Below, piece by piece: positions 34,938 to 46,571 of a stretch of DNA of 64,000 bases. Both the position numbers and the translations under genes were made by a program. Origin of the DNA: Amblyornis subalaris (lineage: Eukaryota > Chordata > Aves > Passeriformes > Ptilonorhynchidae). Positions within the stretch are counted from its first letter, which is position 1; the number at the start of each line of letters is the position of its first letter. The notes under the pieces were generated by a model, which was not told where the DNA came from, ran no database searches, and worked only from the letters and a program-made list of their open reading frames with translations. Location: assembly GCA_018881555.1 (NCBI GenBank), contig JACAXG010000064.1, positions 3,849,304 to 3,913,303 on the forward strand. Direction: 5' to 3'.

Positions 34938-37900
34938 GGCATAACAAGTTCCAGTGGCTGGAAATGTAAGTCAGCGAAATTGGAGCTGAATTCAAGGTGT
35001 ACGTCTTTAATCATGAAGTTAAATCAACCTTCAGAACAGACGAGCAGTGGACATGATAAATTCTCTCATTTAATCTCTTTAGGGGAAGATTATGTATTTC
35101 TCCATTAAAAAAAAAAAAAGGGAAGAAGACAAAAGTTTTCTATGCAGTTTAAGTAGAGATAATTGGGAGAGTTTGTGGATATTGGTAAGACAAAATTTCA
35201 TGCTCTGAACTATGTGGGTCAGATGAGGTTCTCAGAANGGTTTTGCAAGGTTTGAAACCAAGCCTGGGTTGGTTTTCTCGCTCACTACTCAAAGAAATCT
35301 CCTGTTTATCAACACTCAGCCTTCAGCAGTCACCCTTAATTTGTTAATTTGATAATTTGCTGAAGCCACGAGGTTGTGGATCTGCAATGGGAATGTGTCA
35401 TTAGAGCACTGATCCAAGGTGGTTTCCATGTGCACATCGAATGGAAAAGAGGATTGGGAAAAGGGAAATGATCTGGGAAACCAGAGCAAGGATGATGGAT
35501 GAGGTGCCCCTGGAGACGCTTACAGAAGGGTTTCCTTGAGGTTTTACCTCCTAGAACTTTTCCTGGCCTTCAATGCCCAAAAAGACAGGAAATTCTGGCT
35601 GTTTTTGCATAAACTGGGAGATGTCCAAGAACAAATTTTGGTGCAATAAATACCCAAACTCATTATTCCTCTCTGCTGCTCACGTTTCATTGACATTGGT
35701 GGGTGTTAGCAAAGAGTGCCACTGCTTAGCTGGGGTGCTGGGAAGATCCTAAAAACAAGGAAAAGGAGATTAGGGCAGAAGAAGGAATGAATGGATGTGG
35801 ATGAATCTCTGCCAGGAAGCTGCACACAGAAAAGCAAAGGAGCAGCTGTCTCCTCAATTAACCAGCCTCTGTTGTCTTCATAAATCGCTTTGTGCTGCCA
35901 TATCTGAGCCTCAGAAATCCAGAGAAGTATTTGCACACTTAATTCCAGTTTAAGGAGCTAAATCCCTTTTGAAATCCTTTGTCTGGTAAATACTTTTGTG
36001 GATCTGAGCCTCCTGGCTCTAACCTAAGAGGGGCTAAAACAAGAAGCACACGTTCTATTTTTTTTTTCCTCTCCCTGATGCAGAACGGACTTCAAACCTC
36101 CCACCTCCCAAAATACCACAGAATCAAGAAAATTAATTTTACTCCGTTGTTTTTGTTTTTTTTTTTTGAACTCTGTGCCCACCCACAGCTCTTCAATGAC
36201 AAGAGCAGGATCTGGATGAGAAGGGAAAACCCACAAACCCCTGAATCAAAGGGAACCTCTTGCCCAACCAGGCTAAAATTCCTGGTGCTGTTCGATGTGT
36301 TTTCCAAGCCCATCCTTCTTCCAGCTCTGTGGTTGGGCCTCACTTNTGGTCCCACGTCTGTACAGAACTTTGCACAACAGGAATCTTGTCCGAGGCAGAC
36401 CTGAGGCCAACTGGTGGGAAATAATGAGTGTAAATCTGCCTCCTTACCCTATTAATCATTCCTGTACCTACCACATCTCCCTCAGAACAGCACAGCTCAT
36501 TACAGGGAGACAAACGCTAATGGAGAATGAATTACACCGATAATGAGCGTCAAACCACAAGGAATGTGAGGTTCTGGCCTGAGGAGAAATGGATGAGATT
36601 TACAAACTTGNTCTGATCCCAAAAAGTGGGAGAACATTTCCCCCACCTTCACATCCCTGTGGTGCACAGCGCAGGGATTTCACAGAGACCTTCAGAACCC
36701 TGATAATTTGTGCAATTTGGTTGGAGGAAAGCTGAGTTTATCTAATTCTGTTAATATTTTNATACTTCNCATGAAAAATTGTTTCCCGAGCACAAGAGAA
36801 TCTAATTAAACCAGCATATTTTAACCTTATTTCGTTGGGGCTGGTGTAATGTTGAGCTCAGTAATTTGCAAAACTAATGAGTGCAGTCTGACCCAGAGTT
36901 GCTTTTTACAGTGTCAATTTACCCAGCAAGTCTGGAAAGCTGAGGCTCTTTACTTTTCTTTTTTTTTTTTCAGTGTTTGATTTGGATGTGTTGAGCTGAA
37001 ACCCCAATTAAAATCCTGCGAAGCGAAAGGATTCCGGAATTCTGCAAAAGCATAACCAAGTTTCAAAGCCTTTTTTCCCTCCTTTTCCTCAAAGATATTC
37101 TGTGGGGTGCAAGCCAAGTCCTTGCTTTGTACGTTTTCAATCAAGGATGGGAAGAAAGAGGAAGGAAGTTATCAAATCACTGCATGAAGGAAGTAAAACT
37201 GAAAGGGACAAACTACAGACACAATCTGCGATTTTCCTTTCCATGACAAAACCAACCTCCCCCCAAACCAGAGTTGAATTCACTTTCTTCTCTGGTCAGG
37301 ATAACATTGGAGCNTTTTCCAGGAGTACTTTATTTCCAATGATTTTTAGTGATTTTTTTTTAAAGAAACAATTTCAGATGGATATTTTTTTCTTTTCATT
37401 TTAGCTGTACACTCCGTTATATTAATCATACTGCAGTATACAGATCATAGAGATGTAATGTTTCTTCCAGGGCTTTAACGTGTTTCTAAATTAGGTTTTC
37501 AAGGCCTGGTCCAATTAGAGAAGAAAATAATACATTTATATAGATTTTGCGGAGTACAGACACTTCACCTTCCATCAAACAGTGAATGGGAGCAGAAAGA
37601 AAAATACACATCCAAATGCACTTCGTTTATGCAACTTAAATCCCAACCAGTCCTCTGAGTCAGAGGAGAGAAATGCACTTTTATAGAGTTATTTTCCATA
37701 TCTAATTTAAGACAAATCATTCACGAGGAAACTCCCATGTCATTCAAAGGAGATTAGTCCCTTTCCAAAATCTGCTGATGAACAAATCCCAGGCAAATCT
37801 CTCTGGAGCTGCTCCAGCTGGGACCACGAGTGGTGCAAGTTGACATTGGACCTGTTATTTGCCCTGGCAAGCAAAGGCACAACTTTGGTTTCTATANATG

Positions 37901-38299
37901 AATTCTCNTGCACAGGGAAAGAATTCCTCTGCCAACCTCTGGGGCAGGAGGAGCTCCTGACAAGGGTCTGATGTCAATCAGGATTCATTCCCAAAATGCT
38001 CAGCTTTCCTCTAGTCCTCGCCTCTGTTCTTCAAGGGGAGAGGAGCTGGAGCNCGGCTCTGAGCATTTGGCAGCAGAGCAGGCACTGCCCGCGCTCTTCA
38101 CGGACCTGAGCGCTCGGGTTGGATTCGGGAATCCCGGGATTTCATCCCACAGCGCCTCAGGGACACAATTGCAATAGGCTGTGAGGACAGAAAGCATCAT
38201 AAAACACGGGAATGTGGGGCTGGAAGGGACCCCGTGGGCTGATGTGTGTAAAACGACTCAACGGCAAAACGTGGGAGAGGAGAACATTCCATCAGNNGC

Positions 38300-38510
38300 G
38301 GCGTCACGCACCAGGATATCGAGGGCTACTCGTTTGTCCCAGACATAAATACATTCAAGAAAGCAAAATAAAACCTCTCCGGCACTAATTAAACTCTGAC
38401 CCGATTCTCAGGGATGAATTTTAATTGCGCTGCGCTGCATAGCCTTGATTTAATTTCCTTCCGTGGGACGCGATCGCGTTTAACCGAATCACGTCCCATC
38501 GATCGTTGGT
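38300..38510. other. CpG cluster in single-copy DNA
   Basis: I count about 18 CpG sites in 210 bases, including a dense stretch at 38461-38510 containing GCGATCGCG and ATCGATCG. The surrounding DNA is AT-rich and CpG-poor. No exon or CR1 is visible here. It may be an unmethylated regulatory element, but nothing in the sequence proves that. Confidence 0.45.
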
Positions 38511-38870
38511 TGTTTTGGAGCAGACACCATTTATTTCCTCTGCAGCAAATTATTTTTAANGGAATTCCTGGAATTGCATTTAACCGGCTTGCAGTTAGTC
38601 GAAACAGATTGAATTAGGGCGAGCTGAATGAAAAACCACCGAAAACAGGCCGGAATTAAGTTGCATCAAATTTTGTTAAATTCAATGGGACAGTGAATTG
38701 CGCTTCCACTGAAGCAAGGACAGGGGGGCACGGAGAGCGAAATGAAGGCTGGAGGGAAGTCAGCAGAGAAGGCAGGAAGCTGGAAGCANCTGGGAATAAG
38801 GAACTGAAGGCAACAGCAGTGTTGGAATATATTAGACATAACATTAATATAATAAATCCGTCTCAGTACT

Positions 38871-39095
38871 TCCCCTGGGAGCTCCAAGATCATCCAGTTC
38901 CAACCTCCTGCCATGGTCAGGATCGTCTCCCACTGACCAGCTTGCTCCAAACCCCAATCTGGCCTTGACCAGTTCCAGGGNCATCCACAAATTCTCTGAG
39001 CAACCTATTCCAGTGCCTCACCACCCTCANAGCAAAGGGCTTCTTCCTGATATCCATCCCAGCTGGAAATTTCAGAGGGCAGGACTTGAGGAACG
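38871..39095 (-). mobile_element. CR1 LINE fragment lacking its tail
   Basis: GATCATCCAGTTCCAACCTCCTGCC, GCTTGCTCCAAACCCC, GTGCCTCACCACCCTC and GGCTTCTTCCTGATATCC are in minus-strand order. The terminal tail is missing or has decayed. Confidence 0.85.
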
Positions 39096-39289
39096 AGTCA
39101 ATCCCTGCTTTATTTCTCCTGACAGGAGCTTCTGGTGACATCCCAGCCAGGAGAAGCAGAGGAACTGAGAGCAGAATGAGTGCAGCTGGAATCCAAGGAT
39201 GGAGATGCCAAGAGATTTCCACGCCAGGCTGATGCTACACGGCCTCCAGGAGGCTGAGACAAGGCAGAGAGGCCTGCAAGGACGTATGG

Positions 39290-39555
39290 AATGTTTATTT
39301 CNTTCCTTTCTTCCTGCCTTCCTGAAGAAGGGAGGTGCGGGGGAAAGGTTCTTATCTGATTTTGATTGGTGATAAAATGAATTTCCCCGAGTCAGGTCTG
39401 CTTTGCCTGTGATGGAATTCCTGAGGGATTTCTCCCTGTCTTTATCTCGACCCACAAGCCTTCTGTTATATTTTCTCTCCCCTGTCCAGCTGAGGAGGGG
39501 AGAGACAAAGTGACTTTGGTGGGCACCTGGTGTCCAGCCAGGGTCAACCCACGAC
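39290..39555 (+). mobile_element. ERVK-like (class II) LTR, 3' part
   Basis: This is the 3' portion of an avian betaretrovirus-like LTR in plus orientation. I recognise the family from the segment around 39335-39470 and from its end, which carries a GGTGGGCACCTGG block (39519-39531) and a GGTCAACCC block near 39542-39550. Polarity is supported by the primer-binding-site-like sequence just downstream. The 5' boundary is uncertain: the element may extend upstream towards the CR1 at 38871-39095, but I see no clear U3 promoter. Confidence 0.75.
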
Positions 39556-39564
39556 TTTTATTTT

Positions 39565-39582
39565 TGGTGCTTGACATGGGGC
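39565..39582 (+). mobile_element. Degenerate retroviral primer-binding site (tRNA-Lys type)
   Basis: Eighteen bases, TGGTGCTTGACATGGGGC, match the tRNA-Lys(1,2) primer site of betaretroviruses at all but four positions. All four differences are C-to-T or G-to-A transitions, consistent with decay of an old insertion. A T-rich spacer of about 10 bases separates it from the LTR end, longer than usual. Leader-like sequence (GTGAGGGATTC onward) continues to about 39650, after which I recognise no retroviral coding sequence. Confidence 0.7.
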
Positions 39583-39650
39583 GTGAGGGATTCAAGATAA
39601 AGGGAGTAACTGGGAGAGGTGATGGGCAAAACATGGGCTGAGCAGTGTTA

Positions 39651-40370
39651 GAGAGCAGAAAGATCCTCACCAGGGGAATCTCTCCCTTCTTCTTCAGCCC
39701 TTGGTGCCTGCAGGGCTGTTTCTCTCACTCCTCTCTCACCCAGCTCTTCCGCAGCTCTTTTTATCTGCTTTTAAAATGGTTTATCCCAGAGGTGTTCCCA
39801 CCATTCCTGATGGGCTTGACCTTGGCCAGCTGCTGATCCATCCTGGAGCCAACTAGAATTGGCTCCATTGGACATGGGGGAGGTTTCTGGCAGCTCCTCA
39901 CAGATATCACCCCTGAAGCCCCTCACAACCAAAAAATTGTCCTAAAAACCCAATTTCCCTGGTAATTCAGTCACAGGGGCACCACGAGCTACCTGCTGTG
40001 CAAATCATGGACAGGGATGTTGTTCATGGAGCTGCTTCCTGCTTCCACCGTCTGAATCATCCCCAACAGACCATGCCTGGGAGCTAAAGGAGTGATCACA
40101 CCCCCCTGACACCCCAAATTGGCAGGCTGAGCTCCTCTGCCATCTGCCAGCAGCAGGTGAGAACCAGGCACCTCTGCTGGGATGTGCAGACACATTTCAC
40201 CAGCCCAGAGCCTGCAAGTGAGCAGCAAAACTCAAGTCGGTGTCAGAACGTCNCAAAAAGCTTCAGGAGGCTTTTTAAAAAATTATTATTTGCTGTTGTT
40301 AAACTTTTTCTCTGCTGCTTTCTTCCTGTTCATCCAATTAATTGCTTGGAAGGGAAGCCTGCTCTTATCC
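39651..40370. other. Single-copy DNA after ERVK leader, no gene seen
   Basis: No retroviral coding sequence is recognised beyond the leader-like part. Confidence 0.5.
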
Positions 40371-40446
40371 AGGGCCATGGCAGAGGTTTGGGATTAAATG
40401 ATCTTGAAGGCCTCTTCCAACCCAAACCATTCCATGATTCTATGAT
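40371..40446 (+). mobile_element. CR1 LINE 3' tail
   Basis: GGGCCATGGCAGAGGTTTGG, GATCTTGAAGGCCTCTTCC and the tail CCATTCCATGATTCTATGAT are present. Confidence 0.9.
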
Positions 40447-41090
40447 AAAAATACAGGCTGCATTTCTTGCAGCTCAGGCTGAGCTGTGTGATACCTAAAT
40501 AGAAATATTTAGTGCTTATTTGTAGATTTATTTTAGTTACAGATAATTTTATTTACAACTTTGGGNTTTTTTTTTTAATGTAAACAGCATCCCCTCTTTC
40601 TCTGCCCTTTTCTCTCTCTGTGGCAGCATTTTCTGCTTGAAAGCAGCCAGCTCTGGGAAGCTGCACGTCACCAACAGAGGAAAAAGTTCAGCCAACCTCT
40701 CCCGTCAGCAAAGGGTGATCTCCCCTCCTTGCCCCAGCCATCACTCGTCGGCTTCTCTGTGTTTAATTCTCCCATTTTGCACATTGTGCTGGGTTTGGAG
40801 TGCTCCAAATGTCAGGATAATATAAGAGTAACAGTTCATATCATCATTAACTGGGAGGCTCAAGGGAATAGGAATCAGAGAGCAGCGGTTCATTAGCAAG
40901 GCTTCTTTGTTTCCTGCTGGTGAGCAGGGTTTAACTCTGCGCGGCTCTGAGGAGAGTGGCCCCCGTAAAAATGATCATTTAACCCTAAAAATGAGGGAGT
41001 ATGNGATGAGAACACTCTGTCTTCCTCAGAGGTAGAGTTTATGAGTAGCTCCTGGTGATTGATTCTCCAGAGCCTCTNGGAATTGATGAA

Positions 41091-41310
41091 ATCATGGAAT
41101 GGTTTGGGTTCAAAGGGACCTTAAAGATCATCCAGTTCCAACCCCCTGCCGTGGGCGGGGACACCTTCCGCTATCCCAGGTTGTTCCAAGCCTTGTCCAA
41201 CCCAGCCTTGGACAATTCCAGGGATGGGGCACCTACAGAATCCCTGTACAACCTGTGCCAGGGCCTCACCACCCTCCCAGGGAAGAATTTCTTCCCAATA
41301 TCCCATTTAA
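41091..41310 (-). mobile_element. CR1 LINE 3' fragment
   Basis: It runs from ATCATGGAATGGTTTGGG to GGGAAGAATTTCTTCCC, with GGGATGGGGCACCTACAG in between. Confidence 0.93.
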
Positions 41311-42069
41311 ATGTACTATGGGATAAACAGCTACGTTTGTCCTCAAATTCAGCCTTAGACACCTGCCTGCAGCAGATCTTCTACATCCAAAGGGNTGGTC
41401 ATGGCTGGTCAGGAAGAAAAATTGTTTATCTGCAACATTCCTTAAAGGAAAANAACTTCCAAAGTACCCCAAAGCTGTTCTGTGTGCAGAAATCTCAGTA
41501 GGAGAGCAACAGCAACTCCAGCTTTGGAGTCAAATCCCAGCGGAAGGAGCAGGCAGACAACCAGATGGCAGGAACTAATTTTGTTTAAATAATTAGGAAA
41601 ATTAATAGGTAAGTTGATGGAATAAAAGCATTATAGGACATGGATGGCTGCATGGATGGACAGGAATGAGAGATGTGTCTAAAATAAGAGAGATGTCACC
41701 TTGTTTGGGGCCCAGGAGACACCAAGTCACACAAATGTTGTTTGTTTTTTTTTTCCCCAAAGTGCCACAGCTTCTGCTTTCTGTCACATCAGTTCTGCCT
41801 GTGGTGCCGTGCTGGACTCACACAGCAAAGGTTTCTGGCTGACATTTGAAGAGATGAAGGGAGGAAATACCTAAAATAGTCCTTCTCTTTAATTCAGAAA
41901 GAATTCGTTTGCATAACAGCAGGAGTAAATCAGGAATAAATGGAATAAATGAGTTTCTGCATGTGTATTACTGCACTTTGCANAAGCTTTGCTTTTCCAG
42001 CCCTCTAGTGGAAAGGGAGAGGAATAAGGAAAGGATTCTCACGATTCTTATCCTGGTAGGAATATTATT
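41311..42069. other. Single-copy DNA, no gene seen
   Basis: Only a T run near 41747 and the candidate CTCF motif at 42000. Confidence 0.55.
42000..42011 (-). promoter_or_regulatory. Candidate CTCF core motif
   Basis: GCCCTCTAGTGG is the reverse complement of CCACTAGAGGGC, which fits all 12 positions of the CTCF core CCACYAGRKGGC. The flanks fit the extended motif only weakly. It sits in single-copy DNA, not in CR1. This is a sequence match only. Confidence 0.4.
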
Positions 42070-42114
42070 TCACAGAGAATCATTAAGGGTGGGAAAGACC
42101 TCAAAGATCGTGGC
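42070..42114 (-). mobile_element. CR1 LINE 3' tail
   Basis: TCACAGAGAATCATTAAGGGTGGGAAAGACCTCAAAGATCG is a short tail. A second, longer CR1 of the same orientation begins 97 bases on, so a tail copy is stacked in front of another. Confidence 0.82.
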
Positions 42115-42210
42115 CTTTTCCNTGCACGGTGCGGCTTGTCCCCACTTCTCACCTCCAAAGCTGCTCCAGAAAACTTCACAAGGAGGTCTTGGATTTTTGT
42201 GGCAGGGGAT

Positions 42211-42453
42211 CCATAGAATCGTAAAGGTTGGAAAAGACCTCCAAGATCGTCAAGTCCAACCTTTGACCAAACAGCACCGTGCCCACTAAAGCACATTGTG
42301 AAGTGGTTTTTTAACACTTCCAGAGGTGGCGGCTCCACCCCTTCCCTGGGCAGNCTTTTCCAGTGCTCAGTCACTTTTTCCACGCAGAAATTTTTCCTGA
42401 TATCCAACATGANCCTTCCCTGGCACAACCTGAGGCCGTTTCCCCTTGCAGGT
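42211..42453 (-). mobile_element. CR1 LINE 3' fragment
   Basis: ATAGAATCGTAAAGGTTGGAAAAGACC, ACACTTCCAGAGGTGGCGGC and a TGGCACAACCTGAGGCCG end are in minus-strand order. Confidence 0.93.
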
Positions 42454-43133
42454 GTCTCGTGGATCCAGGTGCAGGCCGAGTCATGGCTGTGTCCATGGAA
42501 AAGGCTGCAGGATTTGGGATTAAACAAAGCTTCCAGTGAAGTTTCCTACAAACCTTTGCTAGCAGCTCCTCATGGGAGTAGCGCTGTGTAAAACACTTTT
42601 GAGCTTTAATCTCCTTGGAAGTTATACCAGGGGCCAAAGCAATAATTAGAATATAAATATCTTTTATAGAGGCTGGAAAGTATTGGTGGAAGGGGGTGGG
42701 GGTAATACGTAAAAATTGAGTTAGTGGTGTAGGGAAAACTGAAGAATTGGTTATGTGATGGGGAGGGAACACGGCAGGAATGACAATGAAAGGACTCTGC
42801 TCCCGAGTTAACAGTGCTGATGGATGAAACGCCACTGGCTTAGCACATCCCACCTTGTTATGCCTCTGCTCNGAGGCGAACGGAGCTCGAGCAGCCTCCC
42901 TCCCCCAGAGAGCAAATAAAAGAGATTTAATTCAAACAAAAGCCGCTGAGGACAAACAAGGGGAAGACATACAGCGGGAAACGGGCAAGGAAAAATGAGA
43001 GGAGATAGACAGGCAGCGCTAAATGAACAAATAACTCTCTGGCAGCAGGATACTCGTGCAGGGGGTGAATTAACAGGAGAACAGGGNAGGAGCAGTCTCT
43101 GGAGCAGCCCAGAATCGGCTGCTGGCAGATCAC

Positions 43134-43312
43134 AAAGTCGTGGAATCGTGGAGTCATTCAGGCTGGAAAAGACCTCCAAGGTCATCAGGTCCAAACTTTG
43201 ACCAAACACCACCTTGCTCAANAAACCATAGCACGAAATGCCAAATCTACTCCTTTCTTGAACACTTCCAGGNATGGTGACTCCGCNACTTCCCTGGGCA
43301 GCCTGTTCCTGA
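43134..43312 (-). mobile_element. CR1 LINE 3' fragment
   Basis: AAAGTCGTGGAATCGTGGAGTCATTCAGG marks the tail; GGAAAAGACCTCCAAGGTC and CTTCCCTGGGCAGCCTGTTCC follow. Three ambiguous bases. Confidence 0.92.
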
Positions 43313-44360
43313 TGAAACTGTCCCCGGGCCACGCTGATTCCATTTCACTGCTGGGAGAAGATCAGAAGCAGCCCCTGAACCTGCCCCTGAACCTGCCAGC
43401 ACCTCCCTCCTCCCACTTCTCTCCCTGTCCATCCCTTTTTTCCTTAACCCTGGGCTGTGGTTGATGGCACGAGGCAGAAGCCATGGGATATTTGGTGGCT
43501 TTGTGCTCAGAGAATGCACTCAGGNATCTTTTCTGGTCTCAAAGAGTTCCTGATCAGCCCTGAAGCCTGCAGGAAACTGTTGTGTTTAGGTTCAATCCAC
43601 CTCCCAATCTTTCCTCCCTTTATTGTTCTCTGGCAGTGCATGAATAGTCTGACACAGGCTGGCTATCAGAAAATCGAGGTGGCTTTTTTTTTTTTTTGCT
43701 TATAAACCATAAAAAACGCCAACCGTTCAGAATTTGCTTTTCTCTGCTTCTCTCATCACTCCATTTCTTCGAGAAGCACGATTCACTTCGCACGCCAGCC
43801 CCAGATTTTTGTCTTTGAGCAGCTTCACAGNTAAGGAAGGGGAAGTGGGTGAAAAAAAAGCAAATAATTCACAACTTATTGAAGCCTGAGTGAAAAAGGG
43901 AGAGCAGGGGGATGATGACGGAGCTTGAACAGTAATTCCCAGAGTCAGAAGTCGGTGAGGGGTGGCTGTCTGTGTGTGACAGGAGTGGCACAGCACTTTT
44001 CCACACCAAGCAGCCCGGGTGATGCTGTCTCCTGCCCCTCCTTTTGGGAGATTAAAACCTTTTCTGACCAAGCAAACAAGTTTTGGTCCATTAATTAAAA
44101 AGCTGAGAGGACTGCAGTGTATCTCAACCAAACATGGGACAATGACAGAAGCAGAGAGAGGTCACTCCTGCAGCCNGAGAGGAAAAAAATCCTTTGAAGG
44201 ACAGGACAAAGTCTTTGCTCTCACTCTTGGCGAAAAATGTGGATAACTCTAATAAAAATAAAGAACTTAGTTAAACTGTCATCAAGCCTGTGAGAAACTC
44301 TCAAGACCTCCCTTTCCTCCCAGACTATTCCTTTGCTTGCTGAGAAGTTGTTGAGTGAGA
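43313..44360. other. Single-copy DNA, no gene seen
   Basis: Contains a poly-T run at 43683-43699. No element or domain recognised. Confidence 0.55.
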
Positions 44361-44540
44361 TATTCAGAAAAATTTCCTCACCAAAAGCATTGTCAAGCGT
44401 TGGAACAGACAGCCCAGGGAACTGGTGGAGTCACCATCGCTGGCTTTAAAAATAAAAAACCCCTGTGGCTGTGGCACTTGAGGACGTGGTTTGGTGGTGA
44501 AGGTGGAGGTGGTGCTGGGTTCAGTGAGCCTGGTTTGATC
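44361..44540 (+). mobile_element. CR1 LINE internal fragment
   Basis: ATTCAGAAAAATTTCCTCACC, GCATTGTCAAGCGTTGGAACAG and GGTGGAGTCACCATCGC match the internal CR1 3' region. The piece then decays into GGTGGTGAAGGTGGAGGTGG and loses its tail. Confidence 0.82.
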
Positions 44541-46025
44541 CCTTTCCCCCTTCCAATCCCGTCTAAAACTCTTTCCATGAGCTCTGCTGACACCTGCACA
44601 AAGACACTTTTCCCTCTCTGAGACAGCAACCAACTGGGATCAGTAACTCAAACTCTGCTCTGTCCCAGCCATCCAGCATGGAGTTGTCAGCAGCCTGAGA
44701 AGGGGGAAAGATGTCTTGATCCCAGCTCAGAGCCACAGTGCAGATGCCAGAGGCTTTGTTCTTTGTGTCTGGGTTTGTGGGGTTTGTTTTTAAATTCCTT
44801 TTTTTTTCACCCTGTTTATTCCACCCCCAGTTATCAGTTTCCTATTTTTTCCCCTTGCTGTTTTATGTGCTTTCTCCTGTTTTAATTTGAGCCATCTCCC
44901 TGTGGAATTTTTGCCCCTTCCCACCACATCTTGCCTTTCAATAAGACGCTGATGTTTTGCACCTCCGTGCCAGGGTTCCTGGAACAAGAGTTTAATTCCA
45001 ACCTCAGGCCTCAGAATCTTAACCCTTGGTTTAAGGATGAAGATTTTTCCAATGTTAAGGCAGCAGCCTGTATTTCCAGGANAGGGATTGGGAAAAATAG
45101 CTCTCTGCAGGATAGACAACTCAGGCTGAAATTCCAGGAGGATTCTCCAAGAGGTAATTTAGAGAAACTCCTGGGTGTTTTCTGCCTTTTCTCTCCAGGA
45201 GTCCTGCCCAGGCCAGGATTGGGCCCAATGCTCTCAGTGAGGCTGCTCCTTTTCATCCAGAGAGGAGAAGCTGATTTGAGAAAGAAGGAGAAATTGGGGT
45301 CCTTGTGTCACTTTGGGTCGATGTCCCACCTCAGAAAAGACCTAAAGGGACTTAGAAAGAAAAAGTCGTTTTACCTCTGTCTTCATCCCATCCTGTATCA
45401 CTGATAGGATAAACTGGACAACNGGAAAAGAAAATGACTTGATGACTTGTCATAGAAATTCTGGAAATGGTCTGGATGGAGAATGGTTGGGAATGTCAAT
45501 TGTGGAAGTAAAAGAAGTAACAAAGCCTAGGTCAAGGACAGCAAGTGTTGGTGACCCCAAGATTTCCAGCTCATTTCAATCCTAGCCTTCAACTTGCGGC
45601 TTTTAGGGAAACCCAGGTCAGGAGTTTAAGGAGTGAGCAAATCCTGAGGACTTGGACGCTGATGTCCTCCACCTCCTGCAGGGGACAACAAGGCCTGTCT
45701 AAACCCAGCTCTAGAAGAACCCAGGAAGTGAGAGTTGTGTGCTGAGCTGATGTCCCTTCTCCTGTGCGTTGTCATGGGCAGAGCAGTTCAAACATCTTCA
45801 TGTCCTCCACACTGGGCGGTTTATGGGATAAGCAACTCATGGATATTTGTCTATAAGGGTGTGACTGAGTGAATTTGGCTCCTTGNTTTTTAATTCACCT
45901 CTCCTGTCCCGTAAGGTCTCACCTTGAGTTTTTTAATGGCTGCAATTTAATGACCCATCCTCGGGAGCTCCGTTTGTGACCTCGAATTCCAGGCTGGTCA
46001 CTGGAAGGGCGGGAGATGGGAATGT
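44541..46025. other. Single-copy DNA, no gene seen
   Basis: Holds a 157-codon plus-strand frame (44931-45404) with no CR1 content, one ambiguous codon and no recognisable domain. I leave it uncalled. Confidence 0.5.
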
Positions 46026-46181
46026 TGTTGTGGTTTGATCCCGACTGGCATCTGATTGTCACACAGCTTCCTGCTCACTCACCCCTGTGGGGTGGAGAGG
46101 AGGATCAGGGAAAAGCACAAACTCGTAGGGCGAGATAAGAACGGTTTCATAATTGAAGCAAAGTAAAAGATAATAATAGTA

Positions 46182-46233
<52 letters not shown>

Positions 46234-46335
46234 TGATGATGAAATAGAGAGAGAGGGAGGAATAAAACTCAGGAGAAACAAGTGATGCACAACACAATTT
46301 CTCCCCACCTTCTGACCGATGGCCAGCCAATACCA
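46026..46335 (-). mobile_element. Avian ERVL-type LTR fragment with internal AAT microsatellite
   Basis: The plus-strand text starts TGTTGTGGTTTGA, which is the reverse complement of the 3' end of a very common avian LTR whose sense strand ends in GGTTAAACCACAACA. Further blocks of that family follow: a GATAAGA/TTTCATAA stretch near 46133-46152 and a GAAACAAGTGATGCACAA block at about 46275-46292. The expanded AAT repeat lies inside. The U3 and TATA part of the LTR is missing, so this is an R/U5 remnant. The boundary near 46335 is approximate, and the family assignment is from memory. Confidence 0.7.
46170..46242. repeat. AAT microsatellite ending in TGA units
   Basis: About 20 AAT units (46181-46231) followed by four TGA units. 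It lies inside the ERVL-type LTR fragment, at a place where the family carries a shorter ATA-rich stretch, so it probably expanded from that seed. Confidence 0.95.
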
Positions 46336-46520
46336 GGATAGTCCAGCCACGTGTCACTCCACTTTCAGACTCTATTCCTATTTCCAAAACATTCAGGCAT
46401 GGCTGAAGACTTAATAAGACTCATAAAAACACCAATCAAATGTCCACTTTGTGAACCAGCCACAAACTCTGAGCACAATGCGANTTCTTCACTATGGCTT
46501 GGTTGGTCCATGTTATTTAG

Positions 46521-46571
46521 GGCATGATCTCCAGAGGTCCCTTCCAACCCTAATTCTGGGATTCTGTGACA
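46521..46571 (+). mobile_element. CR1 LINE 3' tail
   Basis: ATGATCTCCAGAGGTCCCTTCCAACCC plus the tail ATTCTGGGATTCTGTG. About 50 bases remain. Confidence 0.85.

Larger units (their letters stand above)
32294..38870. other. Longest stretch without a clear mobile element (6.6 kb)
   Basis: No unambiguous CR1 or LTR is visible across 6.6 kb, whereas elsewhere a CR1 appears about every 1.4 kb. It holds only two microsatellite or A-rich tracts, the CpG cluster at 38300, and one doubtful CR1-like scrap (38195-38240). Much of it is AT-rich (36720-37760). No exon is recognisable; a regulatory or intronic role would be inference. Confidence 0.6.

Noticed and set aside
38195..38245. Possible minus-strand CR1 tail (GGGGCTGGAAGGGACCCCG)
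   Set aside because: The match is too short and lacks the flanking tail repeat; it might be a very old remnant.
44931..45404. 157-codon frame without CR1 sequence
   Set aside because: Same reasons; the translation is low in recognisable motifs and has an ambiguous codon.
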